Part shown: one piece after another, positions 44,098-53,599 of the stretch
Position numbering within the stretch: the stretch's first letter is position 1
Layout of the letters: every line of letters begins with the position of its first letter
Assembly (NCBI RefSeq): GCF_963678245.1
Contig: NZ_OY782767.1
Location: 248,001-312,000 of the forward strand
DNA from: an uncultured Sunxiuqinia sp.
GTDB lineage: Bacteria; Bacteroidota; Bacteroidia; Bacteroidales; Prolixibacteraceae
Direction: 5' to 3'
Length of the DNA stretch: 64,000 nucleotides
The notes under the pieces: model-generated
The model's input: only the letters and a program-made list of their open reading frames with translations
Told to the model about the DNA's origin: nothing
Databases searched by the model: none
Program-made: the position numbers and the translations under genes

Positions 44098-44805
44098 ATG
44101 AAGCTATCAAAAGAATTCTTGTCAGAATTATATGGAGATCATCCAAGGCATTATGTTGCAGTTGATTGCGTTATATTTGGTTATGATAGCGGTGAGTTGA
44201 AATTACTATTGTATCCCCGTAGCTTCGAGCCATCAAAGGGAAATTGGTCATTGCCGGGTGGTTTTGTTCAGAATGATGAATCTTCAGATCAGGCGGCAGA
44301 ACGAATATTGAAGAAGACCACGGGATTAGATGATATTTTCATGGAACAAGTTGCAGCCTTCGCTGATCCAAATCGTGAAAAATCGGCAAGGGTGATCAGT
44401 TTGGCATATTACGCTTTAGTTCGTCTTGATCGGTATGACGAAAATCTCTTAAAAGAGCATGGCGCTACCTGGTATTCGCTGGCCAAAATGCCGGAGTTAA
44501 TTTTCGATCACAATGAAATGGTTGCAAAAGCTCTTGCTAAACTTCAATTTAAGGCTGGACATGGACTTGTTGGTAAGGAGTTGTTGCCCGAAATGTTCAC
44601 TCTTACCCAGTTAAGGGGGCTGTATGAAGCAATTTTTCAGCGGGAATTTGATCCCGGGAATTTCAGAAAAAAGATTTTGTCACTTGGAGTTTTGAAAAGA
44701 TTAAACAAAAAGGATTCTAGCGAATCGAAAAAAGGAGCCTATTATTACTCTTATCAGGCTGAAGATATTAATGAAAAGGAAATCGGTCAAATTATAAAGA
44801 TCTAA
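44098..44805 (+). CDS. araR: Nudix-type transcriptional regulator of arabinose use (AraR)
   Basis: A 235-residue protein of the NrtR/AraR type. Residues about 15-145 are a Nudix domain that opens with HYVAVDCVIFGYDSGELKLL and has a decayed Nudix box (GGFVQNDESSDQAAERILKK), so it is a sensor and not a hydrolase. Residues about 150-230 are a winged helix (FTLTQLRGLYEAIFQREFDP, then GNFRKKILSLGVLKRL). AraR in Bacteroides binds DNA and is released by L-arabinose. It lies 22 bp before araA and leads the operon. Confidence 0.88.
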   Translation: MKLSKEFLSELYGDHPRHYVAVDCVIFGYDSGELKLLLYPRSFEPSKGNWSLPGGFVQNDESSDQAAERILKKTTGLDDIFMEQVAAFADPNREKSARVISLAYYALVRLDRYDENLLKEHGATWYSLAKMPELIFDHNEMVAKALAKLQFKAGHGLVGKELLPEMFTLTQLRGLYEAIFQREFDPGNFRKKILSLGVLKRLNKKDSSESKKGAYYYSYQAEDINEKEIGQIIKI

Positions 44806-44827
44806 CAAAAATAAATTGATTAACAAG

Positions 44828-46318
44828 ATGAAAATTAAAGATTTAAAATCCTACGAAGTTTGGTTTATTACAGGTAGTCAAAACCTATATGGCGAAGAAA
44901 CGCTCAAACAAGTTGATAGTCATTCGGAAAAAATCGCAAAAGCTTTTGATGCATCCCCATCAATCCCTGTAAAAATTGTGTTTAAACCTGTAGTTAAAAC
45001 TCCCGAAGAAATTTATCATTGCTGCCAAGCGGCTAACACGAATGAAAATTGTATCGGAATAATTACTTGGATGCATACGTTTTCGCCGGCTAAAATGTGG
45101 ATTCAAGGATTGAGCGTTTTAAATAAACCATTTTTACACCTTCATACACAGTTTAATCGCGATATTCCTTGGGATACCATTGATATGGACTTTATGAATC
45201 TGAATCAGTCGGCACATGGAGACCGTGAATTTGGTTTCATTTGCTCGCGCATGAGAAAAAATCGTAAAGTTGTAGTTGGCTATTGGGAAGATGAAGACGT
45301 TCAAAAAAAGGTTGGAATCTGGGCGCGTGCCGCAGTCGGTAATAATGAATCAAAAAACTTAAAGATTTGTCGTTTTGGCGACAATATGCGTTATGTGGCT
45401 GTTACAGAAGGTGATAAGGTTGAGGCACAACGAGTTCTTGGATGGCAGGTTAATGCACATGGTGTTGGAGAGTTAGTTGCCAGCATGGACACCATCTCAG
45501 AAAAAGAGGTTGATGATTTGATGGACGTGTATGCAGCTGAATATCAATTAGACGATAAATTAAATGAAAATATTCGTTACCAGGCGAAAATTGAACTTGG
45601 AATGAAAAAGTTTCTGGATGAGTATGGTTACAACGCATTTACCACCAACTTCGAAGATCTTACCGGCTTGAAACAACTCCCGGGCTTGGCAAGTCAGCGT
45701 ATGATGGCTCAGGGTTATGGGTTTGGTGCAGAAGGCGACTGGAAACAATCAGGCTTGGTGCGTATTATGAAAGCCATGTCTCAAGGTTTGGAAGGAGGAT
45801 GTTCTTTTATGGAAGATTATACTTACCACTTAGACCCAGCGCAGCCAGCCGTATTGAGTGCGCATATGTTGGAAATTTGTCCTTCTATTGCTGAAGCTAA
45901 ACCTAAGATTGAAGTACATCCATTGGGAATTGGTGGCAAAGATGCACCCGCTCGTTTGGTTTTTAATGCACCCGAGGGTGATGGAGTAAATGCGACATTA
46001 GTTGATATGGGCGGCCGGATGCGTTTAATTCTTAATCCAGTAAAATGTATGACACCAAAAGCCCTTCCGAAATTACCGGTAGCTTGTGCTTTGTGGGTGC
46101 CAATGCCAAATCTTGAAGTAGGTGCTGCTGCCTGGATTTTGGGCGGAGGGGCTCACCATACAAGTTTCAGCATGGCTCTAAATAAAGAATTTCTGGAAGA
46201 TCTTGGTGAGATGCTTGATCTTGAGATGCTTGTAATTGATAAGGATACGAAAATTTCGGAATTCAAAAAGGAGCTTAAGTGGAATGACTTGTATTATCAT
46301 CTTTCCAGAGGATTATAA
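44828..46318 (+). CDS. araA: L-arabinose isomerase
   Basis: I start it at the ATG at 44828 (MKIKDLKSYEVWFITGSQNL); a TTG 12 bp upstream is less likely. The 496 residues agree with the usual length of about 500. Family features are TGSQNLYGEETLKQV, GIITWMHTFSPAKMW, HLHTQFNRDIPW, the metal-site segments FTTNFEDL and LEGGCSFMEDYTYHL, and GGAHHTSFSMAL near the end. It converts L-arabinose to L-ribulose. It is second in the arabinose operon and could consume arabinose cut from RG-II by the predicted GH142. Confidence 0.97.
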   Translation: MKIKDLKSYEVWFITGSQNLYGEETLKQVDSHSEKIAKAFDASPSIPVKIVFKPVVKTPEEIYHCCQAANTNENCIGIITWMHTFSPAKMWIQGLSVLNKPFLHLHTQFNRDIPWDTIDMDFMNLNQSAHGDREFGFICSRMRKNRKVVVGYWEDEDVQKKVGIWARAAVGNNESKNLKICRFGDNMRYVAVTEGDKVEAQRVLGWQVNAHGVGELVASMDTISEKEVDDLMDVYAAEYQLDDKLNENIRYQAKIELGMKKFLDEYGYNAFTTNFEDLTGLKQLPGLASQRMMAQGYGFGAEGDWKQSGLVRIMKAMSQGLEGGCSFMEDYTYHLDPAQPAVLSAHMLEICPSIAEAKPKIEVHPLGIGGKDAPARLVFNAPEGDGVNATLVDMGGRMRLILNPVKCMTPKALPKLPVACALWVPMPNLEVGAAAWILGGGAHHTSFSMALNKEFLEDLGEMLDLEMLVIDKDTKISEFKKELKWNDLYYHLSRGL

Positions 46319-46361
46319 GGATTCAATAAAACTAATAAACATAAACTTAAATCTTTAACTA

Positions 46362-48092
46362 ATGGGTTTACTTGACTGGATCGTAATTGGAATTTTTGCG
46401 CTCGCCCTAATTGGTATTATTGTGTGGGTATTTAGGCAAAAAGAAGAAACCTCAGGAGATTATTTCCTTGCAGGTCGTGATGCCTCGTGGATTGCCATTG
46501 GAGCATCCATCTTTGCCTCCAATATTGGATCCGAACACTTAATTGGATTGGCAGGAGCAGGAGCTTCCAGTGGTATGGCGATGGCACATTGGGAAATTCA
46601 GGGATGGATGATTCTTATCCTTGGATGGGTGTTCGTTCCTTTTTATTCACGAAGTATGGTTTCAACCATGCCAGAATTTCTTGAACGACGTTATAATAAA
46701 GAGTCCAGAACAATATTGTCATTGATTTCCTTGGTTAGCTACGTGTTAACTAAAGTTGCTGTTACTGTATATGCCGGTGGTTTGGTCTTTCAGCAAGTGT
46801 TTGGTATTGAAACCATGTGGGGAATCGATTTCTTTTGGATTTCTGCTGTTGGCTTGGTTTTGCTAACAGCTATTTATACGGTAATTGGAGGAATGAAATC
46901 CGTTTTATATACCTCGGTTTTGCAAACGCCTATCTTGCTGTTGGGGTCAATAATTATTGTAGTCCTTGGCTTGAAAGAGCTAGGGGGCTGGGATGAAATG
47001 ATGCGCATTACCAGTGCTGTTCCTGTGAACGATTATGGTGATAGTATGACCAATTTGATTCGTAGTAATCGTGATTCGGACTTTCCTTGGTTAGGTGTGT
47101 TTATCGGGTCTGCAGTTATTGGTTTTTGGTACTGGTGTACTGACCAGTTTATCGTGCAGAGGGTTCTTTCGGGTAAAAATGAAAGAGAAGCACGTCGCGG
47201 AACTATTTTCGGAGCTTATCTGAAACTTACTCCTGTATTTTTATTTATGATTCCCGGCATGATTGCTTTTGCCTTACATCAAAAATATCTGGGTGACGGA
47301 GGGTTTTTGCCATTGCTGGAAAATGGTACACCCAATGCAGATGCTGCTTTCCCGACCCTGGTTGCAAAACTATTGCCAGCAGGTGTTAAAGGTCTTGTTG
47401 TTTGTGGTATTTTGGCTGCATTGATGAGTTCTCTGGCTTCATTGTTTAATTCATCGGCGATGTTATTTACCATTGACTTTTATAAAAAATACCGACCAAA
47501 TACCAGCGAAAATAGATTGCTTCAGGTAGGTCGTATTGCAACTGTTGTAATTGTTGTTTTAGGTATTCTTTGGATTCCGATTATGCGTAGTATCGGCGAT
47601 GTGTTGTATACCTACCTTCAGGATGTTCAATCCGTTTTAGCTCCGGGTATTGCTGCGGCCTTCCTGTTGGGAGTTGTGTCGTCTAAGCCAACACCCAAAG
47701 GGGGTATGTGGGGGATGATCTCCGGATTTATTATTGGAGTGCTACGCCTTGGGGCGAAAGTAATGTATTCAACCATGGCCGGAAATGCCGGTTATGAAGA
47801 CGTTAAGCTTTGGGCTGCTGATACTGGAGTGAATAATTTCTTTTATACCCTGTTTTATGATGTAAACTGGTTATTCTTTAGTGGAGGTATGCTTGTGTTT
47901 AGTATGGCTGTTGTTTTGGTGGTTAGTAAGTTTACAAAAGCAGCATCAGCAGAGCAACTCAAGGGATTGACATTTTCATCAGCATCTGAAGAAGATAAAG
48001 CTGCAACTCGCAAGAGCTGGAATCATTGGGATGTTATACACTCTGCAGTTATCATTGGGTTGACTGTTATATTTTATATTTATTTCTGGTAA
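46362..48092 (+). CDS. Sodium/sugar symporter (SSS family), predicted arabinose carrier
   Basis: A 576-residue protein with about 14 membrane segments, of the sodium/glucose cotransporter branch of the SSS family. It has the SGDYFLAGRDASWIAIGASI loop, SNIGSEHLIGLAGAGASSG, the STMPEFLERRY motif and WYWCTDQFIVQRVLSGKN, which are typical of sugar carriers, and a C-terminal extra segment. Its place between araA and araD indicates L-arabinose as the substrate. It is clearly different from the shorter symporter at 5591-7162. Confidence 0.92.
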   Translation: MGLLDWIVIGIFALALIGIIVWVFRQKEETSGDYFLAGRDASWIAIGASIFASNIGSEHLIGLAGAGASSGMAMAHWEIQGWMILILGWVFVPFYSRSMVSTMPEFLERRYNKESRTILSLISLVSYVLTKVAVTVYAGGLVFQQVFGIETMWGIDFFWISAVGLVLLTAIYTVIGGMKSVLYTSVLQTPILLLGSIIIVVLGLKELGGWDEMMRITSAVPVNDYGDSMTNLIRSNRDSDFPWLGVFIGSAVIGFWYWCTDQFIVQRVLSGKNEREARRGTIFGAYLKLTPVFLFMIPGMIAFALHQKYLGDGGFLPLLENGTPNADAAFPTLVAKLLPAGVKGLVVCGILAALMSSLASLFNSSAMLFTIDFYKKYRPNTSENRLLQVGRIATVVIVVLGILWIPIMRSIGDVLYTYLQDVQSVLAPGIAAAFLLGVVSSKPTPKGGMWGMISGFIIGVLRLGAKVMYSTMAGNAGYEDVKLWAADTGVNNFFYTLFYDVNWLFFSGGMLVFSMAVVLVVSKFTKAASAEQLKGLTFSSASEEDKAATRKSWNHWDVIHSAVIIGLTVIFYIYFW

Positions 48093-48104
48093 AGACAATT
48101 AGAA

Positions 48105-48791
48105 ATGTTAGAAGAATTAAAAGAACAGGTTTGTCAAGCCAATCTTGACCTCGTTGAATACGGCTTAGTTGTTTTCACTTGGGGGAATGTGAGCGGCATT
48201 GACAGAGAAAAAGGGTTAGTTGTGATTAAACCAAGCGGTGTTTCGTACGACGGTATGAAGCCTGCTGATATGGTAGTGCTCGATTTAGATGGAAATATTG
48301 TTGAAGGGCAATACAAACCATCTTCGGATACTGCAACCCATTTAGTTTTGTACCGAAACTTCAAAAATATTGGAGGCGTTGTTCATACTCATTCCGGATG
48401 GGCTACAAGCTGGGCGCAGGCCGGGAAGTCGATTCCTGCCGTAGGAACAACACATGCCGATTATTTTTATGGTGAAATACCCTGCACTCGTAAGATGACG
48501 GATGCTGAAATTAAAACAAATTATGAGCTGGAAACAGGAAATGTAATTGTGGAATGTTTTAAAGATTTGAATCCTGATTTTATGCCTGGAGTATTGGTAA
48601 ACAACCATGCTCCGTTTAATTGGGGAACAGATGCGCACAATGCAGTTCATAATGCTGTAGTTTTAGAAGAAGTTGCGAAGATGACATTTCGTTCATTTCA
48701 GTTAAATGCTGGAACTGAAATGTCGCAAACTTTATTGGATAAGCACTTTTTACGCAAGCATGGTAAAGATGCTTATTACGGTCAGAAATAA
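48105..48791 (+). CDS. araD: L-ribulose-5-phosphate 4-epimerase
   Basis: A 228-residue class II aldolase-fold epimerase. Motifs are [51 protein letters not shown], the zinc site [16 protein letters not shown], and [15 protein letters not shown]. It converts L-ribulose 5-phosphate to D-xylulose 5-phosphate for the pentose phosphate pathway. It lies 12 bp after the symporter and 29 bp before araB. Confidence 0.96.
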   Translation: MLEELKEQVCQANLDLVEYGLVVFTWGNVSGIDREKGLVVIKPSGVSYDGMKPADMVVLDLDGNIVEGQYKPSSDTATHLVLYRNFKNIGGVVHTHSGWATSWAQAGKSIPAVGTTHADYFYGEIPCTRKMTDAEIKTNYELETGNVIVECFKDLNPDFMPGVLVNNHAPFNWGTDAHNAVHNAVVLEEVAKMTFRSFQLNAGTEMSQTLLDKHFLRKHGKDAYYGQK

Positions 48792-48820
48792 AATAATAAA
48801 ACAACAAAATCAAACTAAAA

Positions 48821-50497
48821 ATGACTCAAACTAAATATACAATTGGACTCGACTATGGATCAGACTCTGTGCGTTCTCTAATTGTAAATGTAGAAACAGG
48901 TGAGGAAGTTGCCAGTGTGGTATTCGAATATCCTCGATGGAAAAAAGGCATGTATTGCGATCCGGCAAGAAACCAATTTCGTCAACATCCTTTGGATTAT
49001 TTGGAAGGACTGGAATGCACGATTGTTGAAGCCTTAAAGCAAGCTCCTGCAGGAGTGGCCGAAAATGTGGTTGGTATTTCTGTTGATACAACTGGTTCAA
49101 CGCCGGTTGCTGTTGATGAGAAAGGAATGCCTTTGTCGTTGACTGTTGGATATGAGGAAAATCCAAACGCCATGTTTGTGCTTTGGAAGGACCATACAGC
49201 AGTAAAGGAAGCTGACGAAATTAACGAGTTAGCTCGCAAATGGGATATCGATTTTACAAAATATGAAGGTGGAATATATTCTTCGGAATGGTTTTGGGCT
49301 AAGTTACTAAAAGTTTCTCGTGATGATGCCGCTGTTTATCGCGCCGCAAATTCGTGGGTAGAACATTGCGACTGGATTCCGGCTGTTTTAGCAGGGAATA
49401 CCCGCCCCAAAACACTTAAGCGTAGCCGTTGTGCTGCTGGACATAAGGCGATGTGGCACGAGGCTTTTGGCGGACTTCCTTCAGATGAATTTTTAACAGC
49501 TCTGGACCCAATGTTGGGAGGTTTGCGCGAACGCTTGTACAAAGAAACATTTACTTGCGATGTGGCAGTTGGTAACTTGTCTAGCGAATGGGCTGAGAAA
49601 TTAGGTCTTTCAACTGACGTGGTGATTGGTGTTGGTGCTTTTGATGCTCATATGGGAGCTATTGGTGCCGAAATTGAACCATATCATTTGAGTAAAGTAA
49701 TGGGAACTTCAACCTGCGATATGTTGGTTGCTCCAATGGAAGAGGTTGGTGATAAGCTGGTTTCCGGTATTTGTGGTCAGGTTGATGGTTCAATCATGCC
49801 GGGTATGTTGGGAATGGAAGCCGGACAATCTGCTTTTGGCGATATTTATGCGTGGTTTAAGCGTGTGCTGTTATGGCCAGCTACTCAAATTCTTGCTAAA
49901 AGTGATCTAGTTAGCGAAGAGCAACGTCAGGCATTGATCGAAGAGATGTCGGATAAAATGATCGCTGAATTAACTGTTGAGGCTGAAAAATTAGCGATTG
50001 GCGAAAGTAGTGTATTGGCTATCGATTGGATGAATGGACGACGTACTCCGGATGCCAATCAAAACTTAAAAGGAGCTATTGCCGGTTTAAGTTTGGGAAC
50101 TGATGCTCCACGGATTTTTCGCGCCTTGGTTGAGGCGACTGCCTTTGGTTCAAAAGCAATTGTTGATCGTTTCCTAAATGAAGGTATTCGTATTGATGGT
50201 GTAATTGCACTGGGGGGGGTTGCTAAAAAATCGAAATTGGTGATGCAAATTGTAGCCGATGTGCTGAATATGCCAATTAAAGTTGCTCGTTCAGAACAGG
50301 CATGTGCGCTGGGTACAGCAATGGCGGCAGCGGTGGCGGCAGGTGTTTATGCAACAACCAATGAAGCTCAGAAAAAGATGGGTGGCGGATTCGAGATGGA
50401 GTATCATCCAATTCCTGAAAACGTTGAAAAATACCAAAAGTTGTATGAAGATTATGTGGCTTTAGGTGGTTTCATCGAGAAGAATCTGACAAAATAA
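48821..50497 (+). CDS. araB: L-ribulokinase
   Basis: A 558-residue FGGY-family kinase. The first domain starts TIGLDYGSDSVRSLIVNVET and has SVDTTGSTPVAVD; the second has KVMGTSTCDMLV, GMEAGQSAFGDIYAW, DWMNGRRTPDANQNLKGAIA and the FGGY-type VIALGGVAKKSKLVMQIVAD. Together these match AraB of the ribulokinase length class. It phosphorylates L-ribulose. It is the last gene of the arabinose operon, and a strong terminator follows. Confidence 0.97.
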   Translation: MTQTKYTIGLDYGSDSVRSLIVNVETGEEVASVVFEYPRWKKGMYCDPARNQFRQHPLDYLEGLECTIVEALKQAPAGVAENVVGISVDTTGSTPVAVDEKGMPLSLTVGYEENPNAMFVLWKDHTAVKEADEINELARKWDIDFTKYEGGIYSSEWFWAKLLKVSRDDAAVYRAANSWVEHCDWIPAVLAGNTRPKTLKRSRCAAGHKAMWHEAFGGLPSDEFLTALDPMLGGLRERLYKETFTCDVAVGNLSSEWAEKLGLSTDVVIGVGAFDAHMGAIGAEIEPYHLSKVMGTSTCDMLVAPMEEVGDKLVSGICGQVDGSIMPGMLGMEAGQSAFGDIYAWFKRVLLWPATQILAKSDLVSEEQRQALIEEMSDKMIAELTVEAEKLAIGESSVLAIDWMNGRRTPDANQNLKGAIAGLSLGTDAPRIFRALVEATAFGSKAIVDRFLNEGIRIDGVIALGGVAKKSKLVMQIVADVLNMPIKVARSEQACALGTAMAAAVAAGVYATTNEAQKKMGGGFEMEYHPIPENVEKYQKLYEDYVALGGFIEKNLTK

Positions 50498-50524
50498 GAA
50501 TCAATCAATTCAGATCAAATATTG

Positions 50525-50550
50525 CGGGAGCTTGTTATAACAAGCTCCCG
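50525..50550. terminator. Terminator after araB, overlapping the end of the DUF72 gene
   Basis: Positions 50525-50550 are a perfect 26-bp palindrome (CGGGAGCTTGTTA and its complement), followed by TTTGTTTTT. It ends the arabinose operon. The convergent DUF72 gene uses the distal half of it for its last codons and stop, so it can act on both transcripts. Confidence 0.85.
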
Positions 50551-51428
50551 TTTGTTTTTGAGATATCGGGGAGTTTTAAATTAGTGGCCATTTGTTTATT
50601 TACTTGCTTGATAAAGTGGGCAGAAAGAGTAGGTGATTCTTTTTCGAGATTTTGATGCACAAAAAAGTAAATGTTTTGCAGGCCTTGCTTCACCCATTTC
50701 TCGATTCGGTCTACCCAGTCATCCAGTCGTGAGAAATCGCTTGTTGGATGATTTGCTCCAACGTATCGAACAAAAGCAGTTGGCGTGGTTAATCGCATGT
50801 GTAGTAAGTCTCTTCGTCCTGCGGTGTCTGTTATAATATTGGTAACTTGGTGTGTCTCCAGAAGGGCGAAAAATTCCTTTGCAATTTCCTTATTGCTGAA
50901 CCATTCTTGGTGTCTTACTTCGCAGGCTAAAGGGATCGCTTTCGGGAATTTCTCGAAGAACATGCTTAGTCGATCAAAATTTTTATACCCGAAATTGTTG
51001 TGGAGTTGAAGAAATACCATCCCTAGCTTTTCTTCAAAGTTGATAATGTTATCGCAGTATTCCATGGTTAGTTGCTCCACGTTATTCAGGCGGTGCATGT
51101 GACTGATTGATTGTGTGATTTTTGGAAAGAACTTGAAATCTGGCGGTGTTTTTTCTTTCCAGTTGATGATCTGCTCTGCTCCAAACATGCGGTAAAAAGT
51201 TGCATTTAGCTCAATGGAATTAAATTGAGTGGAGTAGTAGGCTAACTCGTCTTTTGTTCCGCGAGGGTAAAATTTTTTCAAATCCTGCCGATTCCATTTG
51301 GCGCAGCCCACAGAGATATTTAGTGGCTGATTTGATTTGTGTTTCGATAAAAGTGCTTCAGTGTCCACATGATCCGAAGGCAATGTAAAATCAATCTGAT
51401 CCGGATGATCAACTTTTCCAAATTTCAT
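50535..51428 (-). CDS. DUF72 domain protein
   Basis: A 297-residue protein of the DUF72 (YecE-like) family. It shows ISVGCAKWNRQDLKKFYPRG, YYSTQFNSIELNATFYRMF, DFKFFPKITQSISHMHRL and MRLTTPTAFVRYVGANHPTS. The fold is a TIM barrel; the biochemical activity is unknown to me. The stop codon lies inside the araB terminator palindrome. It is 39 bp downstream of pdxH in the same direction, so the two may be co-transcribed. Confidence 0.9.
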   Translation of the reverse strand: MKFGKVDHPDQIDFTLPSDHVDTEALLSKHKSNQPLNISVGCAKWNRQDLKKFYPRGTKDELAYYSTQFNSIELNATFYRMFGAEQIINWKEKTPPDFKFFPKITQSISHMHRLNNVEQLTMEYCDNIINFEEKLGMVFLQLHNNFGYKNFDRLSMFFEKFPKAIPLACEVRHQEWFSNKEIAKEFFALLETHQVTNIITDTAGRRDLLHMRLTTPTAFVRYVGANHPTSDFSRLDDWVDRIEKWVKQGLQNIYFFVHQNLEKESPTLSAHFIKQVNKQMATNLKLPDISKTNGSLL

Positions 51429-51467
51429 AAATTGTGTATTAGAGTGGAGTTAAATAGGAATAGAGAA

Positions 51468-52100
51468 TTAAGGCGATAGTCGTTTGTATTCCCATTGATT
51501 TGATTTGATCTTGTAGTAACGGATGCGGTCGTGGAGTCTTCCGGGACGCCCTTGCCAAAATTCGATTTCTGTTGGATCGACTTGATAACCGCCCCAATGT
51601 TTAGGTTTCGGAATTGAGAGACCTTCAAACCGAGCCGTTGTTTTTCTGTACTTTTGTTCCAGCTCTTCTCTGCTTTTTAACACTTCGCTTTGTGCAGAAG
51701 TCCAAGCTCCAAGTTGACTGCCTCGTGGTCTGCTATTGAAATAGTCTTCGGAAAGACTATCCTCAACTTTTGATATGGTACCTTTTATGCGCACTTGTCG
51801 TTCAAGCTCTGCCCAAAAAAAATTAAGGGCAACATGTTTGTTATTAGAAATATGCTTCGCTTTCGTGCTATTGTAGTTTGTGTAAAAAAGAAACTTATCG
51901 TTGGATACCTCTTTCAGCAGAACAATTCTGCTATCCGGTTCATTGTTGACAGAGGTTGCCAAAACCATTGCTGTAGGTTCATTTACTTTGTTATGAATAG
52001 CTTCGTTCAGCCATAGTTTAAACAAATGAATAGGCGTTGCAGGAATGGTGCTCTCGTCCAGTGTATATTTCTGATAATTCTTTCGTATATCTCGTAGCAT
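51468..52100 (-). CDS. pdxH: Pyridoxamine 5'-phosphate oxidase
   Basis: A 210-residue FMN oxidase of normal length. Motifs are MLRDIRKNYQKYTLDEST, PTAMVLATSVNNEPDSRIVL, the FMN-binding FLFYTNYNSTKAKHI, ALNFFWAELERQVRIKG and the C-terminal WGGYQVDPTEIEFWQGRPGR with LHDRIRY. It makes pyridoxal 5'-phosphate from PNP or PMP. It is not physically linked to the pdxA2 gene at 3368, which supports a catabolic role for the latter. Confidence 0.97.
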   Translation of the reverse strand: MLRDIRKNYQKYTLDESTIPATPIHLFKLWLNEAIHNKVNEPTAMVLATSVNNEPDSRIVLLKEVSNDKFLFYTNYNSTKAKHISNNKHVALNFFWAELERQVRIKGTISKVEDSLSEDYFNSRPRGSQLGAWTSAQSEVLKSREELEQKYRKTTARFEGLSIPKPKHWGGYQVDPTEIEFWQGRPGRLHDRIRYYKIKSNQWEYKRLSP

Positions 52101-52177
52101 TTACAATTGTTTAAGATTATTTACAAACAAGATTAAAAAAAGTTTTGTTATTTAATAGTAATCAATACTAAAGAGAT

Positions 52178-52774
52178 ATGAAAATCTTATTGTCGTTTAT
52201 TCTTATTTACTTAGGATTTATTGCTGTTGCTGGAGACACTCAATTATCGGTTGGCGATAAAGCTGAACATACATCTGTGAAAATGTTGGGGGTGTCGGGC
52301 GATAAAATGTCGTTGAATGATGTTGTCGATCAAAATGGCTTAGTGCTTATATTTTCCTGTAATGCTTGTCCTTTTGTTAAAAAGTGGGAAGGGCGTTACA
52401 ATGGATTGAAGAAGTGGGCTGATGATCATGAGGTTGGGATGGTTGTAGTAAACTCGAACTATCGCAATTTCGACGGCGTTGATTCGTATGAAGCGATGCA
52501 AAAGCACGCTAAGGAACAGTCTTATAATTTTCCGTACTTAGTCGATGAAAATAGTTTATTGGCTAATGCATACGGCGGACAGACTACACCTCACGTTTTT
52601 CTTTTTAACGAAGATTTTGAGTTGGTCTATAAGGGGGCAATTGATGACAATTACGACGATGCCTCAAAAGTGGATAAAGCTTACTTGAAATCAGCAATAG
52701 AGCAACTGGCTTCAGGTAAGGAGATTGCCCAAGCGGAGACCAAACCTGTTGGTTGCAGTATTAAACGAAAATAA
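52178..52774 (+). CDS. Thioredoxin-like (AhpC/TSA-type redoxin) protein
   Basis: A 198-residue protein with a signal peptide-like N-terminus (ILLSFILIYLGFIAVAG) and a redoxin domain. The CxxC site is in LIFSCNACPFVKKWEGRYNG; then come VNSNYRNFDGVDSYEAMQKH and the cis-proline segment YGGQTTPHVFLFNE. A thiol-disulfide or peroxidase role in the periplasm is likely; partners are not visible. A strong terminator follows. Confidence 0.88.
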   Translation: MKILLSFILIYLGFIAVAGDTQLSVGDKAEHTSVKMLGVSGDKMSLNDVVDQNGLVLIFSCNACPFVKKWEGRYNGLKKWADDHEVGMVVVNSNYRNFDGVDSYEAMQKHAKEQSYNFPYLVDENSLLANAYGGQTTPHVFLFNEDFELVYKGAIDDNYDDASKVDKAYLKSAIEQLASGKEIAQAETKPVGCSIKRK

Positions 52775-52785
52775 AAATGAAAAAA

Positions 52786-52826
52786 AAACAGTAAAGCTGA
52801 TGCCTTTCACATCGGCTTTACTGTTT
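52786..52826 (+). terminator. Terminator of the redoxin gene
   Basis: Positions 52786-52802 pair with 52810-52826 to form a 17-bp stem (AAACAGTAAAGCTGATG, one G-T pair) with a 7-nt loop, preceded by an A run and ending in TTT. Confidence 0.85.
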
Positions 52827-53207
52827 AACTAATTTTCTTTCACTAAGGCTTCCTTGGCTTAGTCCATGTAGTTTCAATTAGCCAGTAGGTTATTGCTCGC
52901 AGTTAGAATAACAAATCCTTCTTCCATTCCGCATCGCACCTTCCCTTCCATTCGAGTATATGCCCCCGTCTGTTATATCGTGAATCCTATTATAGCAAAC
53001 ATCCTCTAAATACAGCAAGTCTAGGTGGATTTTTACCCTCATTTTTTTATTTATGGAAAGCGAAATAATGTCCTTCGACCTCTCTTAATATCGTAAGGAT
53101 TACCTACATTCTTATAGTGTGTTGATTTGAAATCTATTGTTGAGATCGTAAAACAGCGACGCAATATATTTAATCAATATAATTGTGGCTTTTAAAAATA
53201 GTTTTAT
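52827..53207. other. Intergenic region without recognised features
   Basis: About 380 AT-rich bp between the redoxin terminator and the J-domain gene promoter. I see no gene, repeat or further hairpin. Confidence 0.5.
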
Positions 53208-53243
53208 TATTTTTGTTATACAATGTATCACATTGTATAACAA
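53208..53243 (+). promoter_or_regulatory. Promoter with overlapping 13-bp-arm palindromic operator
   Basis: TATTTTTG (53208-53215) is a consensus -7 box. It overlaps TTGTTATACAATG (53213-53225), which is mirrored by CATTGTATAACAA (53231-53243) with a 5-bp centre. A repressor bound there would cover the transcription start of the J-domain gene at 53255. The small ribbon-helix-helix-like protein two genes down is a natural candidate for the regulator. Confidence 0.7.
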
Positions 53244-53254
53244 TTTTAAGAGAT

Positions 53255-53596
53255 ATGGAATTTCTTTCAAAAGTCAAATCAGAGCAGGAATTGATTAAAG
53301 AATTTAAGCGATTGGCCCATGTGTGCCATCCTGATAAAGGTGGTAGTGTTGAGCTTATGCAAGGTTTAAACGAAGAATACCGATCGATGAAACGGTACTT
53401 CAATGCGCATGGGACTGATTTTTCATCGATTAAAGTTCAGGATACTGTGTATGTCAATGGCACCGAATGCTGGGTGACTCATGTGTCAACATATGCTTTT
53501 ATTGCCAAAGCAAAACATAAGAATAAGTCAGCAGTGTTTGATAAAAATACAGGAAGAGCCGTCGGAAATAAGCGCTATCGGGCACGATTGTTTTAA
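53255..53596 (+). CDS. Small J-domain protein (113 residues)
   Basis: I start it at 53255 (MEFLSKVKSEQELIKEFKRL); a longer frame from 53183 would run through the operator and -7 box. Residues about 8-48 form a J-domain with the HPD motif at residues 25-27 (HVCHPDKGGS), as in DnaJ co-chaperones. The C-terminal 60 residues look like a small beta domain (VQDTVYVNGTECWVTHVSTY) with a basic end. It would stimulate a DnaK-type Hsp70; the client is unknown. No DnaJ G/F or zinc region is present. It is followed 3 bp later by a small DNA-binding-like gene. Confidence 0.75.
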   Translation: MEFLSKVKSEQELIKEFKRLAHVCHPDKGGSVELMQGLNEEYRSMKRYFNAHGTDFSSIKVQDTVYVNGTECWVTHVSTYAFIAKAKHKNKSAVFDKNTGRAVGNKRYRARLF

Positions 53597-53599
53597 AAT

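Noticed and set aside
53183-53254. Longer J-domain protein with a hydrophobic N-terminus
   Set aside because: The extension would be translated through the -7 box and the palindromic operator.
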